A stretch of DNA of 64,000 bases. Source: Lithospermum erythrorhizon (Eukaryota > Streptophyta > Magnoliopsida > Boraginales > Boraginaceae). The notes beneath the pieces are model-generated. The model saw only the letters and a program-made list of their open reading frames with translations, was not told the origin of the DNA and did no database searches. A program made the translations under genes and the position numbers. The stretch lies in contig JADFUC010002415.1 in NCBI GenBank assembly GCA_019722365.1, positions 417,641-481,640 of the forward strand, given 5' to 3'. Of the stretch, positions 11,761 through 24,615 are shown piece after piece (position 1 is the stretch's first letter; each line of letters begins with the position of its first letter).

Positions 11761-13939
11761 TTAGCGCGGATCTAAAATAGGGTGTCGGGTGAAATATATT
11801 TCGGATGAAAGCCCGAAAATAATATATATTTTCCTGAAAGATGTTAAATCGCCCAAATGCGGTATGTTTTAGATTTCTTTCGGGGGTATTTTTGATTATT
11901 TCATATAAAATTAGTCAAATCTCCCATGTTAAAAGAATTCGGATGAAAAATGTTCATCCTTAATCTGATATGTTTTAGATTTCTCTACTTTGATATACGA
12001 ATACTTCGGGACAACGCCAAAAAGAATTCCGGCGAAAGATCTTTGCGGAAAGAGAAGAAGCAGAAAAGAAAGAATCTAAGAAAGGTGAGAAAGCGGACAC
12101 GGGAGTTTTCAAAGGCCTCATGAGAAGGGTTCTCGTCCACTACAAAATATGTGGTGATGTCGCCGTAGTGCGGACTTGTCCAAAAAACTGCCCGGCGTCC
12201 CTCTTCTCGACCTGAAATGCACATCCCAAGTCGAAAAGAAACTGGGCTCGTCTTCGAACTTGTAACATCCATTTAGAGAGGCTGAGATCTAGACTAGAAT
12301 GGAAGCGGATCGATTTTTTTTTAGTTGGAGGCGAGATCTCTTTTTTGTTGTTGTCGAATGTGATCGATGTAGCCCTCTTACTTTTGAGGACTTGAATGTA
12401 TTTAATATGTGGTAGATTGTTTTTTGTGGCCTTTATTGGTTAATATGTAACTAGTGGTCACTAGGGCCTTTTGTCTCTTCACATCATGATATTTGGAATG
12501 GAATCTTTATGTCATTTTGTCGTCATTTAACATTTGACCGCGTTTTTTACTTTTCAATGAGACATTATGGGTATAGTACAGAGGGCGTAGTCTGAGACTC
12601 TGACTTATGTGTCAGTTAGAAAGTATAGGGCCATGGTCTAGGGATCATTCTCACCGCCCAGCAAACACGGTCAAATTAAATTCAATCTTTGAAATTGCAA
12701 ACACAGTAGAATTGAACTCATTGTCGTAAATGCGTGAAAATACAGAAACATGATAGACAAGCTAGCAGCGCTGATAGAAGCCTACATTCTGATCCACACT
12801 GTCACGGCAAGCTTGAGGATCCTTATGACTGTGATTACTTGATTGCGAGTTGGACTCTCAAAACTTGACAACAAAAACACTACAATTAACAATCGGCATA
12901 TGAGCCCAAAATCCACACTTTTCGTTCGTTTTCTCTGGCGCTACCATTTCAGCGCGGATACGGCCGAGGAGATGAGGTTCTCAAACTGACTCCCAAGGAA
13001 GTGGCCCTTGAATCAGATGCTCTTGTCTACTTGCAGGCACTTTTAGAGTTCTTCTACTGAAGCTTACCCTTTCAGCATCCATATTTCCCAGCACCTAATA
13101 TCAGTTAAGTGTGGCCCTTAAAAGAAGGCCTTGGTTTCTTCGAATCTTTGAATTAGGGTTCTTAAATCTTCAATTTTTTGTAGTTTTAGGTTTGTTAGGT
13201 TGTAATAGACAAAAATGGAGCCAGCGGTTTTTAATAGACAAAGTTTACCCCGTTATGTACTTAATTACCCTAATGTGGCCTCCTAATTATTACACTTAAA
13301 TTACTAATTTATCCCATTTGTGTTAAGCAGTATAGAGGGGTGTATAGACCTTTAAAAAAGTATAGGGGAACTTGCAGGAGAAGTTTAGGGGGGTGTCAGG
13401 ATATGCTTAAAAATGTCTGATGCATGGAAGCCTTCTTAACATGAATCTGGTCTTTTGATCGCGGGCGCTTTTTTAAAAGCTTCAAGCATAAAGTTAATTT
13501 GAAGCGATTGGGAGTATAAAAGTGTTACATAATAATGTTAGAAAGTCTTTATATTCCTTATATTCGTCGTTAGGTTGTTTTATAGTAATGAGGTATGCCA
13601 CGTTGTTCTTATAATTTCTCAGCTCGTTTATTTGAATAAAGTATTAAAATGTTAGATAATTTTTTGTTATTTTGCCAGTAAATCCCCTGACATCTCATAT
13701 ATGATCCACAATAGGAATTTCCAAAGTTCGTCCTAAGCTGTCAACAATATCAATCGTGTCGTCGCAATCAAACCACAAGATATAATAATCAACAATACAA
13801 AGACGTGCTTATTTATGTATTGCATTACTCATAACTGTCCATATTATAATGTCTATATGGAATATTTGGTAACAAACCATTGAATGTTTCTCCAACTTCA
13901 ACCTGTCTTTTTAACTAGAAGCTAGTTATATCGTAAATG
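11761..13939. other. Non-coding region, possible decayed repeats
   Basis: No gene called. A short coding-looking frame lies at about 12951-13060, reading QRGYGRGDEVLKLTPKEVAL and continuing ESDALVYLQALLEFF before a stop, but I do not recognise it. The rest is stop-rich, with a poly-T tract at 12316. Confidence 0.4.
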
Positions 13940-14880
13940 TATGCTGTGAAAATTATTTTATTATTTTTATAATAAAATTATAATGGAAAAAAATTTTAAA
14001 AATTAAAGAAATAAGATGAAAAAGTTGCTCGTGGAGAAAATAAAGATGGGGAATTTGTGAAACAACTTTTATTTTACTGCTTTGGTGATAAATACGGTGT
14101 ATTAAATAGTAGATAATATTTATAGTAGTAGTTTATGAAAAAAGTTATCTTTGTTGGCGGTTTATCTGGCAGAAGAAGTTGTTGATGTAGAAGGCATTTT
14201 AAGTGTTTGAAGATGGGGATCGGGGCCACTAAGCCGAGACCTGAATCTCGATAGGTGCTGCCGATCTTTATATGGGCCCGATCGTATGGGCGCCATTGAG
14301 ACACGAGATTAAATGGGGTCTGATGCAAGTTGGAGAGCGATCATGTGTATAGGTGATCATGACCCGTTCGTGGGCCATCCCAAGGCAGGAGTGCCATTGA
14401 AGGCAGTTACCGGCGTAAAGGAAGATTAGGTAGTAATTTTAACGTATCAAAATATTTTCAATTTACTATACAAATTAAACATTCAATTATTGAGTTGTTA
14501 CCACTGATTTGTATCATCTATATATCATTTAAGTTAAATGTAGAGTGTAGATTTAATAAATTGAAAATCTTTAAATTATAAAGTATTATTGATTGGAGAA
14601 AACTTTAGATTTGATAGGGCCGTTGTATGACTCATTGAGAGTTAACAGTTGATTTCTGGCCAGCCAGCATGTCAGGGGGAACTTTGTATAAAGATGCAGT
14701 GTTATTTACTTTCGGTATTTTCAATTATTGTCTGGATTCATTAGAGATATTAGACTCGGAAGGTTTGGGTGTTGTTATATGCATTTGAGTTATATCGTTA
14801 AAAGTATCCTGAAAGCGAAGTTACTATGAAAATTAAAATTAAAAAAATTGCTCGGGGAGGGTAAAATAGTAAATATATTA
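13940..14880 (+). repeat. Dispersed ~290-bp repeat, copy 1, split by ~640 bp
   Basis: The 5' part (13945-14175) reads AAAATTATTTTATTATTTTT, then ATAATAAAATTATAATGG, GGTGATAAATACGGTGTATTA and GATAATATTTATAGTAGTAG. The 3' part (14812-14880) reads GAAGTTACTATGAAAATTAA, then AAAAATTGCTCGGGGAGGG. The same order, without the gap, is seen at 14960-15235 and, in reverse complement, at 47590-47915. Here the two parts are separated by ~640 bp of unrelated sequence (14176-14811), which looks like a later insertion. Confidence 0.6.
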
Positions 14881-14959
14881 ATTGAGCTTAGCCTCTTAAT
14901 GATAGAGAACTAGGCGTTATATATGGCCCAGTTATATATTATGCAGTCTTGCTTATTGC

Positions 14960-15235
14960 AAATTTATTATTTTATAATAAATTATAATGAAAAAAAAAAT
15001 TAAAAAAACTAAAAAGGAAAATAGATGAAAAGCTAAAATGAAGAAAATAAAGATAGGGGCTGACAATTTTATTTTCTCTTTGGTGATATTATGGTGTATT
15101 CGTAATAGATAATATTTATAGTATTAGTTTATGGAGAATTTATCTTTGTTAGAAGTTCTGTGAAGAAGATACTAATGAGAAATTAAAATAAAAAAATTAT
15201 CGGGAGGATAAAATAGGAAATACGTTAATTTAGAC
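14960..15235 (+). repeat. Dispersed ~290-bp repeat, copy 2
   Basis: Contains in order ATAATAAATTATAATGAAAA, TTTATTTTCTCTTTGGTGAT, GATAATATTTATAGTATTAG and ATTAAAATAAAAAAATTATC followed by GGGAGGATAAAATAGGAAATAC. These landmarks match copies 1 and 3. It ends about 280 bp before the LRR-RLK start codon, so it may contribute to that gene's upstream region. Confidence 0.6.
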
Positions 15236-15268
15236 TGACTTTTTATAGCATCGATGGCAGATTAGATT

Positions 15269-15276
15269 TATATATA
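15269..15276 (+). promoter_or_regulatory. Possible TATA box of the LRR-RLK gene
   Basis: TATATATA lies about 240 bp upstream of the chosen ATG at 15513. In such AT-rich DNA this could be chance, and no transcript evidence is available. Confidence 0.25.
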
Positions 15277-15512
15277 GTATAGATATAGATATGAATAATA
15301 ACAACAAAGTCAAAATCCAAATAGTCAAGCCTAAATCTTCTCCTATATCCATCAATGAACAAGAATTATGAACCAAATTACATACTGGATTTTTCCAGGA
15401 TGAAGAATAGTTTGTCACATATTACCAAGCTCAAAACTGGCATTGAATTGACAATTTGACATAGTATTTCCTGGATGAAAATGATTTCTTGATCAATCCA
15501 ACTTCCAGGAGG

Positions 15513-17950
15513 ATGAAGAATTCCAGGCTGATAATTTGTACAGTCTTCCTAGCCCTGGTCCAGTTTTGTGCTGATCATGTCGAGGCATCGGAAGATTTTC
15601 CAGGTGAAAGAAATGGGTTGATCCAACTGAGAGATTCCATTACCTCCAGTTTCTTCAACCTCCATTCGAATTGGACCGGTCCGCCTTGTCACAAAAACCT
15701 GAGTAGATGGTCTGGAATTTCTTGTTTCAATTGGCATGTTGTTCATATTTCCCTGGAAAATGGAAGCTTGACAGGTTCACTTCCTCCATTGGTCCTGGAG
15801 AACATAACTTTCTTGAATAAACTCAGCTTCAAGAACAATTCATTTTATGGTCCTCTTCCAAATCTCAGAAACCTGTTTCATCTCCAAGTTGTGTCTTTGT
15901 CCCATAATGACTTCTCTGGAGCTATACCTTTGGAGTACATTGGTCTGCCAAGATTGGAGAAGCTAGAGCTGCAAGATAATTATCTTCATGGTTCAATCCC
16001 CCCTTTCAATCAGGGAACTTTGAAGGATTTCAATGTTTCTCACAATCAGTTATTGGGAGAAATCCCTGAAACTCCAGCCCTCCTGAAATTTTCGAAAGAC
16101 TCGTTTGATTATAATGTCGGTCTGTGTGGCCTGCCAGTTAGTGTGCCGTGTCCTGGTTCTGCTCCACCCCCACAAAGGAGTACTGTTTCACCAGCTCCTT
16201 CACCAGTTCCAGTATTAAGGAGGAGGAGGAAGAAGTTCATTTTCCACACATGGGTGATAGTGTTAATATCTGCTGGAGCTGTGGTTGTTATTATATCTAT
16301 GTTGGCTATAGTTCTCCGTTGTTGCAGAAGAAAAATAGGAAAATCAGGTACATATCTATGGTGCATTTATGTTTTCCCCACTTTTTGGTTATTAATTAGA
16401 GCATTGGTCCTCAGGTTTGTAGCCTACTGATAAAATCTAGAGATAACTCAGGCTTTCCTTTAAGGCCAGACTTCTGCATTGGTCTGCAATGGTACTTGGA
16501 GTCATTCGATTAGGTTCTTAAGCTTAAATATTTTGGTATTTGTAGCCCCTAATTATTATTATTATTATTATTATTATTTATTATTATTATTATTATTATT
16601 TATTAAATATTTTATAGTAGTTGCGTAACAAATTAAATGTGAGTATAACTGCTAGTCTTTCGAAAAGTTCCAAATTTAGCATTAGGCATTGAGCTAACAC
16701 ACTAAATGAGGTTAAGTTGAATCTAAATATGTAGGGGATTAAAATTATTATATCTTAACTATCAAAAACGCGTGATTAATTTGATCTGGCATTGAGATAC
16801 ATAAGTAAAATAAGCACATGTGTCCTTTCAAATCCACATTTCAATTTGTAACCGATGTACAATTTGACTTGTTTATAGGAGGGACAGACAAGAGATCACA
16901 TTGGTCGTCCGAGAGCACAGAGGGGGCAGAAAGGAATGGCGGATTAGTATTTTCCAGTGACAACAAAGGGATGTTTGATTTAGATGAGTTATTAAGGGCA
17001 TCAGCAGAAATTATTGGAAGGGGAAAGTTAGGTATTACATACAAAGCTGTGATGGAATCAGGACCAGTTACTGTCAAGAGACTGAAAATGATTGATGCTC
17101 CAGGAAGAAAGGAATTCAACCAGCATTTGAGTGTTCTTGGAAAGATGAAACATGAAAATATTGCTGAGATTATCTCATATTTTCATTCTGATGAGGAGAA
17201 ACTAATCATCTACGAATATGTTCCGGATGGAACCTTGTTCGATCTCTTGCACGGTCAGTTTTTCAATTTGTATAGAAAATATTATTCAGAATTTGTAGCA
17301 GTTCATCATTTAGTATAGTAAGGAATTGATCTTTACATTTTTTACATATTACGGAGTATAATTTAAATGAACATTCTTGATGTTATATTCTTGCTGATAG
17401 GGAATAGAGGGGATGGAGAATTCCCTCTTAAATGGACAACAAGATTATCCATCATCAAAGACATTGCCAAAGGCCTGGAATTTCTCCATCAGTCAATGAA
17501 CTCTGACAAGGTCCCTCATGGAAATCTAAAATCCTCAAATGTACTTGTCGACCTGTTTTGGAAAGAAAAACATATCCACTCAAAGCTCACAGATTATGGG
17601 CTCTTGCCTCTTCTATCGTCCCCTGATTGCATCGAAAGGCTGGCAGTCGGAAAAGTTCCAGAGTTCGCCCTTTCGAAGAAAGTGACATTCAAGGCCGATG
17701 TTTATTGTTTCGGGATTGCTGCTATTGAGTCTAACAGGTGAATTCCAGGGGAAAAGGTTAGACAGGTGGAAATAGTGAAGATGATCTTCCCCGGATGGAG
17801 TTAAAAAGGAAGTTGTAATGTTGATTGAATTCATGAATGTATTGGATGTGATTGACTAAGAGACAGGTATGATGAGATGTTGAAGCTCATAGAAATAGGA
17901 TTCTTGCGGCTGGGGAGCACAAGAAAGACTGAAATGGTGATATTTGAAGG
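15513..17950 (+). CDS. LRR receptor-like kinase (LRR-III type, probable pseudokinase), 3' end frameshifted
   Basis: Exon 1 (15513-16347) starts MKNSRLIICTVFLALVQF, a signal peptide. Then come an LRR N-terminal cap (NWTGPPCH...WSGISC), about five leucine-rich repeats (for example VSLSHNDFSGAIP), a basic stretch and a transmembrane helix (WVIVLISAGAVVVIISMLAI). Exon 2 (16879-17253) carries the kinase N-lobe with GRGKLGITYKAV and the VKRL lysine. Exon 3 starts at 17401. Both introns are GT-AG and in phase. The catalytic loop reads HGNLKSSN instead of HRDLKxxN, and the DFG site reads TDYG, as in many plant LRR-III kinases thought inactive. After ADVYCFGI (~17718) the frame breaks, but homology resumes in other frames: IPGEKVRQVE at ~17750 and RYDEMLKLIEI at ~17867. 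So the C-lobe is present but shifted. The ATG at 15513 is preferred because it directly precedes the signal peptide. Decay and sequence error are both possible. Confidence 0.85.
16550..16604. repeat. (ATT)n microsatellite in LRR-RLK intron 1
   Basis: Nearly perfect TTA/ATT trinucleotide repeats, with two TTTA interruptions, in the first intron of the receptor kinase gene. Confidence 0.9.
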
Positions 17951-20009
17951 TGAAATTGAGTTTAGACATAAAACATTTGAAGAAATCATAAGCCATTCTC
18001 TTCTTCTTATTCTCATATTCAGCTCTTGATTGCATCATGATTCTCATCTCTGATCGAGAAACTTGTAGAGTTCCCTTGATGCTCAAAGTTTCTGATCATA
18101 ACATCATCTCAGATGCGGAGATTTGATCCTGCCAGGAATCACCAGGGAACTACTCTCATCTCACAGTGCCCGGCTGTACAGAAGATCTCACCTAGTCAAA
18201 CATATTCAGTTTACAAGTATAATTATCATACTCGTTCAATGTACAATGGAAGATTAAAAATGCACTTTATTTGATTGATGTAACATTCTTTATGGTTTAA
18301 TGTTGCATTTCGACATACGGAGTATATTATAACAATTTATTCCACTATGGAAGAATTCATTCAATAGTCTGGCATCTCGATTGGCTTACGTTCCTAATCA
18401 TCGACTCCTAACTCGATACTCAATTCAAAAAATCCGACTCAATCACCTACTCGATTGATCACGTTCGGACTTGAGTATAAAGTATTGCTCGATACTCGAA
18501 AAATTGGGATAATTTCGCTAGCGATAAAATACATACATCTGTTGAAGCAGTGTCATGATTTTTTAAGCGTTTTTATCATATATATATCATGGGTAGCTTA
18601 GTGAGATCGTTACTAGGCCAAAAAATCGTGATTCGACCGACAACGGGTTGGACTTGAATAACAAAATTGTTGTTAGGTGTCCAAACGAAGAGTGGGTCGC
18701 CGTCGAGTTATCCGTGCCTCTGCTGAACCCGTCTTCATAAAAACACGGAGTCTTTGATTCCTTTTTTGGGTGTGTTAATCTTTGTGATGATTTGAAGTAG
18801 GCTAATGATATGGACATGATCAGTTTTCATAAATTTAGATCAATATTTGATTAAATTACAATCTTATCTTATTTAATTAATGATATGGTATTATGTCTAA
18901 ATGATTGTAGTTCGTTTCGTGAATATATTATTATTTGAATATTAAGCTTTACAAAAGGTTTAATACTCTCCACGTCCCAAAAAGATTGTCATTCTGAATT
19001 TTAATAGTTGAGTTTTTTCAATTTTGAACTCAAATAAATTTTAATTTATTATATATTTGTTTGGAAAAATATATGAATATGTAGTATTTTTAACATAATT
19101 ACTATTAACCTGATAATTTTGATTTAAATCAAAGTTTTGGATGTCAATCAAGATTGGATTTTTTTAATCTTTGATCATGAATAGGCAAACTTGACAATTT
19201 TTTAGGAATAGAGGGAGTAGTATTGTTGAAATTTGATAAAATAATATTGTTGTGAATTTTAAAAAGGTTTTTTGGCCGAGGACCAATATACTTTTACTGA
19301 AAAATTTTATATAGGCTGACTGAACTTGTAGTTTTTGTCTCGGCACCCCCTGAACTATCTATCTTGTAGAAATCGAGCGAAATTATAATGTTCAACATAA
19401 ATAAACAATAAGAGCCCAATTCCAAGCAGATTCTAAACATATAATACAAAATTGGAATTAAATTATAATTCCATTTGAATTATATAGTTTTGCGAAACAA
19501 CGGAATTAGAATTGGAATTTCATAGAATTGCATGGAATATCCCAATTATGTGAAAACAAAGCACCATAGGGCTTTTTACATTTGGGGTTTTGGTTTCGGT
19601 TGAGGCTACCATAGATAATTATCGGTTCGGTCGAATCCATTTCCCCAAAAATATTACCCGGTCTGAGGGAAATATAGACAATGTGCACAAATGCTAGAAT
19701 CCATGAGGTAAAGTTGGTGATAGGTGAGCTTTGTGAATGCAATGTCATGAGTTCGATTCCTCATACCAATAATATTTTCTGCTAGGGTTAGTCAGTGGCA
19801 GCGTGATGTACTCGTATGATGAGGTCTAAGTTGAATCAGCATAGTGACAATAAGTGTGCACAAATTTTGAAACCGAGCGAACGACCAAGCCGAACCGAAA
19901 ATAACCGATATTTTGAACGAACCGATTTAGGCGGTTTGATGCCAGACCCAAACAGAACTAATTTAGTTCGGCATGAAATGGCCGAACCGAACAGTTCTAA
20001 ATTTTAGCA
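17951..20009. other. Intergenic, with one MITE
   Basis: No gene found. 18370-18520 and 19870-20000 have repeated motifs of the ACTCGAT and CCGAAC type that resemble decayed transposon ends. A palindromic patch around 19410-19545 (CCCAATTCCAAG and GGAATATCCCAATT) may be another small inverted-repeat element. Confidence 0.45.
18964..19222. mobile_element. Stowaway-like MITE
   Basis: The left end TA-CTCTCCACGTCCCAAAAAGATTGTC pairs, with mismatches, with the right end GACAATTTTTTAGGAATAGAGGGAGTA. Length is about 260 bp, TA-flanked and non-coding. Confidence 0.75.
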
Positions 20010-21840
20010 TGTAGATTTCTCGAATTTTCATTTATTATCGCTTTTGAGAATCTTTAGCCATTATTTAACGTGTTTATATTTCAAGAAGTTTAGTTTCGGT
20101 TGCTTTATTCATTGACTGATATAATGTAATAAGAGATATATAAAGCTTTCTAAAGCTAATAACTTGGGACTATAGATATATAAAAAGAGTGTTGTGGGTA
20201 TTGAATGTGTATATACATTGTATAATTAATCTTAAAATGGGTTTATTAAAATTATGTATTAGATCTGATCGTAGTACTTAATTTTGAGGCTGAGCGATGA
20301 ATGCCGAAATTGACTCGAAATGTGAAATCGAATCAAAACGATTCTAACCTCTGATGGCGGAACGATTTAGGTTCGGTCTTTGAAAAGAAAGCAGCGAGGA
20401 ATAGGTTAGGTTCGGTTTAGTACAAAACCCCGAGGCAGAACCCGAATAGATCCTACTGCTTTGGCCCAGACAGGGACGGTTTTTAAAAATTAGCTATGAT
20501 CTGGTCAAAGGGCATAGTTGTAAATAAGCGGTAGCGATCGATGGCCGTAGTCTTTCTGTGGTTCATTGTAATGCCGATTAAAATAAGCGGCGAATGGCAG
20601 TTGTTGGAGTTAAAAGTATGGATGGTGTCCTTGAAACTTTGATCGAAGGAATATTGAAATTAGTTACTTCGAATATTGACAATATGCACAACATTACATC
20701 AACACAAATATGACTTCCATCACTAGTGCTATAAAGCACACCCAAACAGTGTTAAAAGAAGAGAGATAGATTAGTATTTTAGACCCCTTATTTGTAAGTG
20801 TAGTGTTTTGAAGAGGTTTATTAAGAAGTAGTGCATTTTATTCGTATTTAACATGTTTGAGTGTGGTTTTAGTCCACTTGCATTAAAGACGGTAACTTTT
20901 AATTGACTTTTGTGTTTGTCCATGTTATAAGACAAATTACTACTGTTAAATGTGGCCCCATGTTTTCATCTTAATTCATTTTACGGTTTACCATATCTCG
21001 TTTGTTCTGTCTTTAAAATGGTTTGGCTAAAATTCACATGTAGATACAGTGAATGCTTATTTTGAAGCTCAAGGATAGTCTCGAAGCGGCAGTGTTGTTT
21101 CAAAATGTCTGGAAATTGCTTCAGTTATATCAATAATTACCAAAGGAATATGAACCGGCTGAAATTCGAAATGGATAATATAAAGTCAGTTGCAGCTACA
21201 TTATCGAATGAGGTCGCCGGTATGGATGAAAGGAATGCACGAGCTCTTGGGCGTTAGCTCTGAAACTCGCTGAGGAGGCTGAAATGTGGGCCGATGAAGC
21301 TCATGAAAGTCTTTAAGTGAATTATGTCGAACAGAAGGCTCGCTATGTAGCGAGTAGAGAGGCTGAGGAATTAGTAAGGTTGGTGGCAATACATCTGGAA
21401 CGGAGTAAATGTTTTGACCAACAAAGATCATAGCTATACCACCTTAAACTATAGTCTTGTTATCAAGAGATCGTACTTGGGTCCGCTTTGATTATGTTTT
21501 CGATGGGTTTTTAGTCCCGTATTTTGGGGCAGATACTAAGGATACTCGTTATGTTTATGATATTTGTGATAAATTATTAAAATAAATGAATTAGCTTTTA
21601 AAAAATATATATTATGTGTTTTTAAAAACTTTATCGGGCATTTAGTGGATTTGGTTCGGATAAAATCGACAAGTGAGCAACAATAAAATATAGAGGCATA
21701 TCCACATTTTAGAGAGAAAGTTATTGTTCTGCTGATTCAGTGTCTTAGTTTCTTTTTAATGGAGAACATGAATCAATAAAACAATAACTAATTGAGCTAA
21801 AGCGGTGATGTAAAGATTTTTTTTTTGGATGGGGTGGACG
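20010..21840 (+). repeat. Long direct repeat, copy 1
   Basis: Three blocks match copy 2 (23630-26830) in the same order and strand. Block A is 20015-20300 (landmarks TATATTTCAAGAAGTT, GTAATAAGAGATATATAAA, CTTTCTAAAGCTAATA). Block B is 21112-21740 (AATTACCAAAGGAATATGAA, GGAGTAAATGTTTTGACC, TACTTGGGTCCGCTTTGATT, GAGGCATATCCACATTTTAG). Block C is 21745-21840 (GATGTAAAGATTTTTTTTTTGGATGGG). About 800 bp between A and B (20300-21110) have no counterpart in copy 2. Block B has a short frame reading SYINNYQRNMNRLKFEMDN that loosely resembles a coiled coil; I do not assign it. Confidence 0.7.
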
Positions 21841-22293
21841 ACGGCCCTATTAATAGTACAAACCACATTATGCATACGTTATTTATATAATCTTAAACAC
21901 GGTCTGACCAGCATTGCATTTTTAGTAGTTATTAATAAAATACATAAATACTAATTTATTCGATTAATTTTTAATTTATCAATGTGAAAGTCTTGTTTAT
22001 GATATTTATTGGTGAAAGAGATTTGTTTTTTGTTATGTTATGTCAATTATAATAATACTAGTTGGGTTCGGATTATTGATTTTTCATGTTTTAGAAAATT
22101 AATTTATTCTACGAGTTGGAGTAGAATTTTGTGCACATATCTTTATTTGAATTATGTTAATATTACTTGATAGCTAAATGCAACAATTGTATTTCATTGA
22201 AAAAAGTGAATTGTTTTCCATGTGATTCATGTTTTGGTCCTCCGACAAAAAAAATTAACTAAAGAATATAAGGATCTCCAACGACGGGTGGCT

Positions 22294-22835
22294 TTAACAT
22301 TTTGAAATAACTAAAAAGTATACAAAATTCAACAATTGCAAAACAACTATCAAATAGTAGAGGTACTCCAATCTTCCCTTATTGAGATGTCCAGCAACCC
22401 AATCTCCGGATTTTGAATTCTTCGTGATCATATGGACAATTGATCCCATGAAAATACTTAGAAGAGGAGATAGTCCAAAACCACAATACAAGAAAGTCTA
22501 TCCAAAGTTTCTCGTGATTTCAGGGAATTGCTTGTTATAAATTCGGGTTGGCCTATTGAAAATCCTTGACATACTGCCGATTGCATATTGAGAGACTAAC
22601 CAATAACCAGACATTGCTGAAATCTTCCCTCCAGACTTGGCAAATCCAAGAGTGGTTGAATATTCTATAGCTCTTCTTTTTATTTTCTACTGGGCAAAAT
22701 AATCATAGTGATTATTGCAGAAAATTACAACTCACAGCCTGGAAGCGTCGGGGATGTCATCTTCACGTCTTTGTGATTTTGAGCTGGCAAAAGGAAGTAT
22801 TATCGGTCATATATTCATATCCATTATTAGAGACT
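22294..22835 (-). pseudogene. NRT1/PTR (NPF) transporter, 3'-terminal fragment
   Basis: The minus strand encodes the last part of a plant NPF/POT-family transporter, a proton-coupled nitrate or peptide carrier of the plasma membrane or tonoplast. Recognisable pieces in order: YDR-like start and ILPFASSKSQRRED (~22800), KRRAIEYSTTLGFAKSGGKI, MSGYWLVSQYAIGSMS, QFPEITRNFG, then FLYCGFGLSPLLSIFMGSIV, HMITKNSKSGDWV, LNKGRLEYLYYLIVVLQLLN and FVYFLVISK followed by a stop at 22294. There is an in-frame stop after NFG, and a frame change near KRRAIEYST. The rest of a ~550-600-residue transporter is absent. The fragment lies between the two long direct repeats, so it may be a captured or duplicated gene tail rather than a local gene. 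Confidence 0.85.
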
Positions 22836-23809
22836 ATGAGGAGAAAGCGAGAATATGTTGCATGAAATCTTAATTGCTATTGTAATAATCATACATTAGT
22901 TTGGAGGGCTTGTAAAATCGAAGAAAGATCCTATTTGCACTTGAATGATGAAAATAACGCATGAGGTTGGTGGAATAACGCTAGATGTAATAACCAACCC
23001 AAAATTTGGAATTTGATAAAATTTGATTATTACTATAAAGATGCATCTTAACTTGGCTTCGTCATGCAAGAATTTGAGTGGTAGCGTGCTTGACAATGGG
23101 GTAATTAAAGGACAGTTCAGCTGGGGAAGTTTCTGCGTGAGCACGTGAGTGAGGACAAAGCGTGTTAGAAAGGAACTGAGTGGTGGTTTGTGAGGCCCGG
23201 TCCATGTCTAATAATTCAGGCAGGTCTTGGAAGGATACAACTAGACCAATTGATCTGTTAAGTTTACTTGTACATAGGCATTCAGTGATAGAGTATTGAG
23301 GTAGCCCATGAGTGAGTACTCCTGGAGTCTCAGAAATACATAGTCATGTAGAAAAAATTTTATTTTTTTAAATGATAGTTGATTGTTTGTATTTTAATAT
23401 CTTTTTCTGATACCGATGTAGTTTTTACGTTTTGATGTAGCTTTTTACAATCTTAAATGTAGCTTTTCACTATCACACCAATAAAATATTTTTAAATTAA
23501 ACAATCATCTGACACAGGCGTGGAGTATTTATGTATTTTAACTAATAGCATTCAGAAATATACGTCAGATTCTGTGATGGTTTAAAATGATTTTAAAATT
23601 TGTGTCGATGTGTTACTGTACTATTAATAATTAAGGAAATTTTATGCTTAGTTTTATTAATTTTGACTTTATTATCATTTTGAAGAGATGTATTAAGTAT
23701 TTGCTTGTTTTATATTTCAAGAAGTTAGATTTCGATTTAAGCTTTGTTCGTTATTGTTGACCTCAATGTAATAAGAGATATATAAATCTTTCTAAAGCTA
23801 ATAGCAGGG

Positions 23810-23812
<3 letters not shown>

Positions 23813-23857
<45 letters not shown>
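23813..23857. repeat. (AT)n microsatellite
   Basis: About 22 AT dinucleotides, inside block A' of the direct repeat. The matching site in copy 1 (~20165) has only a short ATATATAAAAAG, so it expanded after duplication. Confidence 0.9.
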
Positions 23858-23862
<5 letters not shown>

Positions 23863-24615
23863 GTGGTGTTATTGTCTTGAATGTGTATATAATTGTTTTA
23901 ATTAATCTTAAAATGAGTTTATTAAAATTACATATATTAGATTGTCATTAATACTTAATTTTGAGCTTTGAGCATTGATCACAATGATGTTTAAAAATAT
24001 TACAGAGTAGCAGTTATATTAATAATTACCAAAAGGAATATGAACATTTGAAGTGAAATGGATAATATAAAATCGGACTTACCTTTCCATTATATGAAAT
24101 GAAATTAAGCAGTATGGATGAAAAGGAATACCTGCGAGCTTCTTGGGCGTTGGCTCTATTGTAGAGCTCAATCTTGGGCCGATCGCTATGCCAAAATTCT
24201 TTGCGGTGAATTAAATACGTTGCATGTGTTGAATGCATCTGTTGCGTGTGTCCAGAACTTGAAGGCTCGTATGTAGCGGTAGAAGTGAGGTATAGTTAGG
24301 TTGGTGGTGGCATAAGGAATGGAGTAAATGTTTTGACCCGACAGTCGTAGCTATACCACCTTAAACTATAGTTTTATTATCAAGAGATCATACTTGGGTC
24401 CGCTTTGATTATGTTTTCGATGGGTTTTACTCACATTTGGGGTAGATATTTAGGATACCGTTGTATTCTGATATTTAGCGATAAATTATTAAAATAAATG
24501 AATTGAAAAAAACTTTATCAGGGCATTTAGTGGTTTGGTTTGGATAAAATGCGACAGAGTGAACCTTGATAAAATATAGAGGCATATCCACATTTTAGAG
24601 AGAAAGTTATTGTTA

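Noticed and set aside
19720..19770. GAGTTCGATTCC resembling a tRNA T-arm
   Set aside because: No acceptor stem, D-arm or anticodon arm could be folded around it.
21112..21330. Possible CC-domain of an NBS-LRR gene (NYQRNMNRLKFEMDN)
   Set aside because: Only a weak coiled-coil-like resemblance, no P-loop or LRR nearby, and the segment is part of a non-coding direct repeat.
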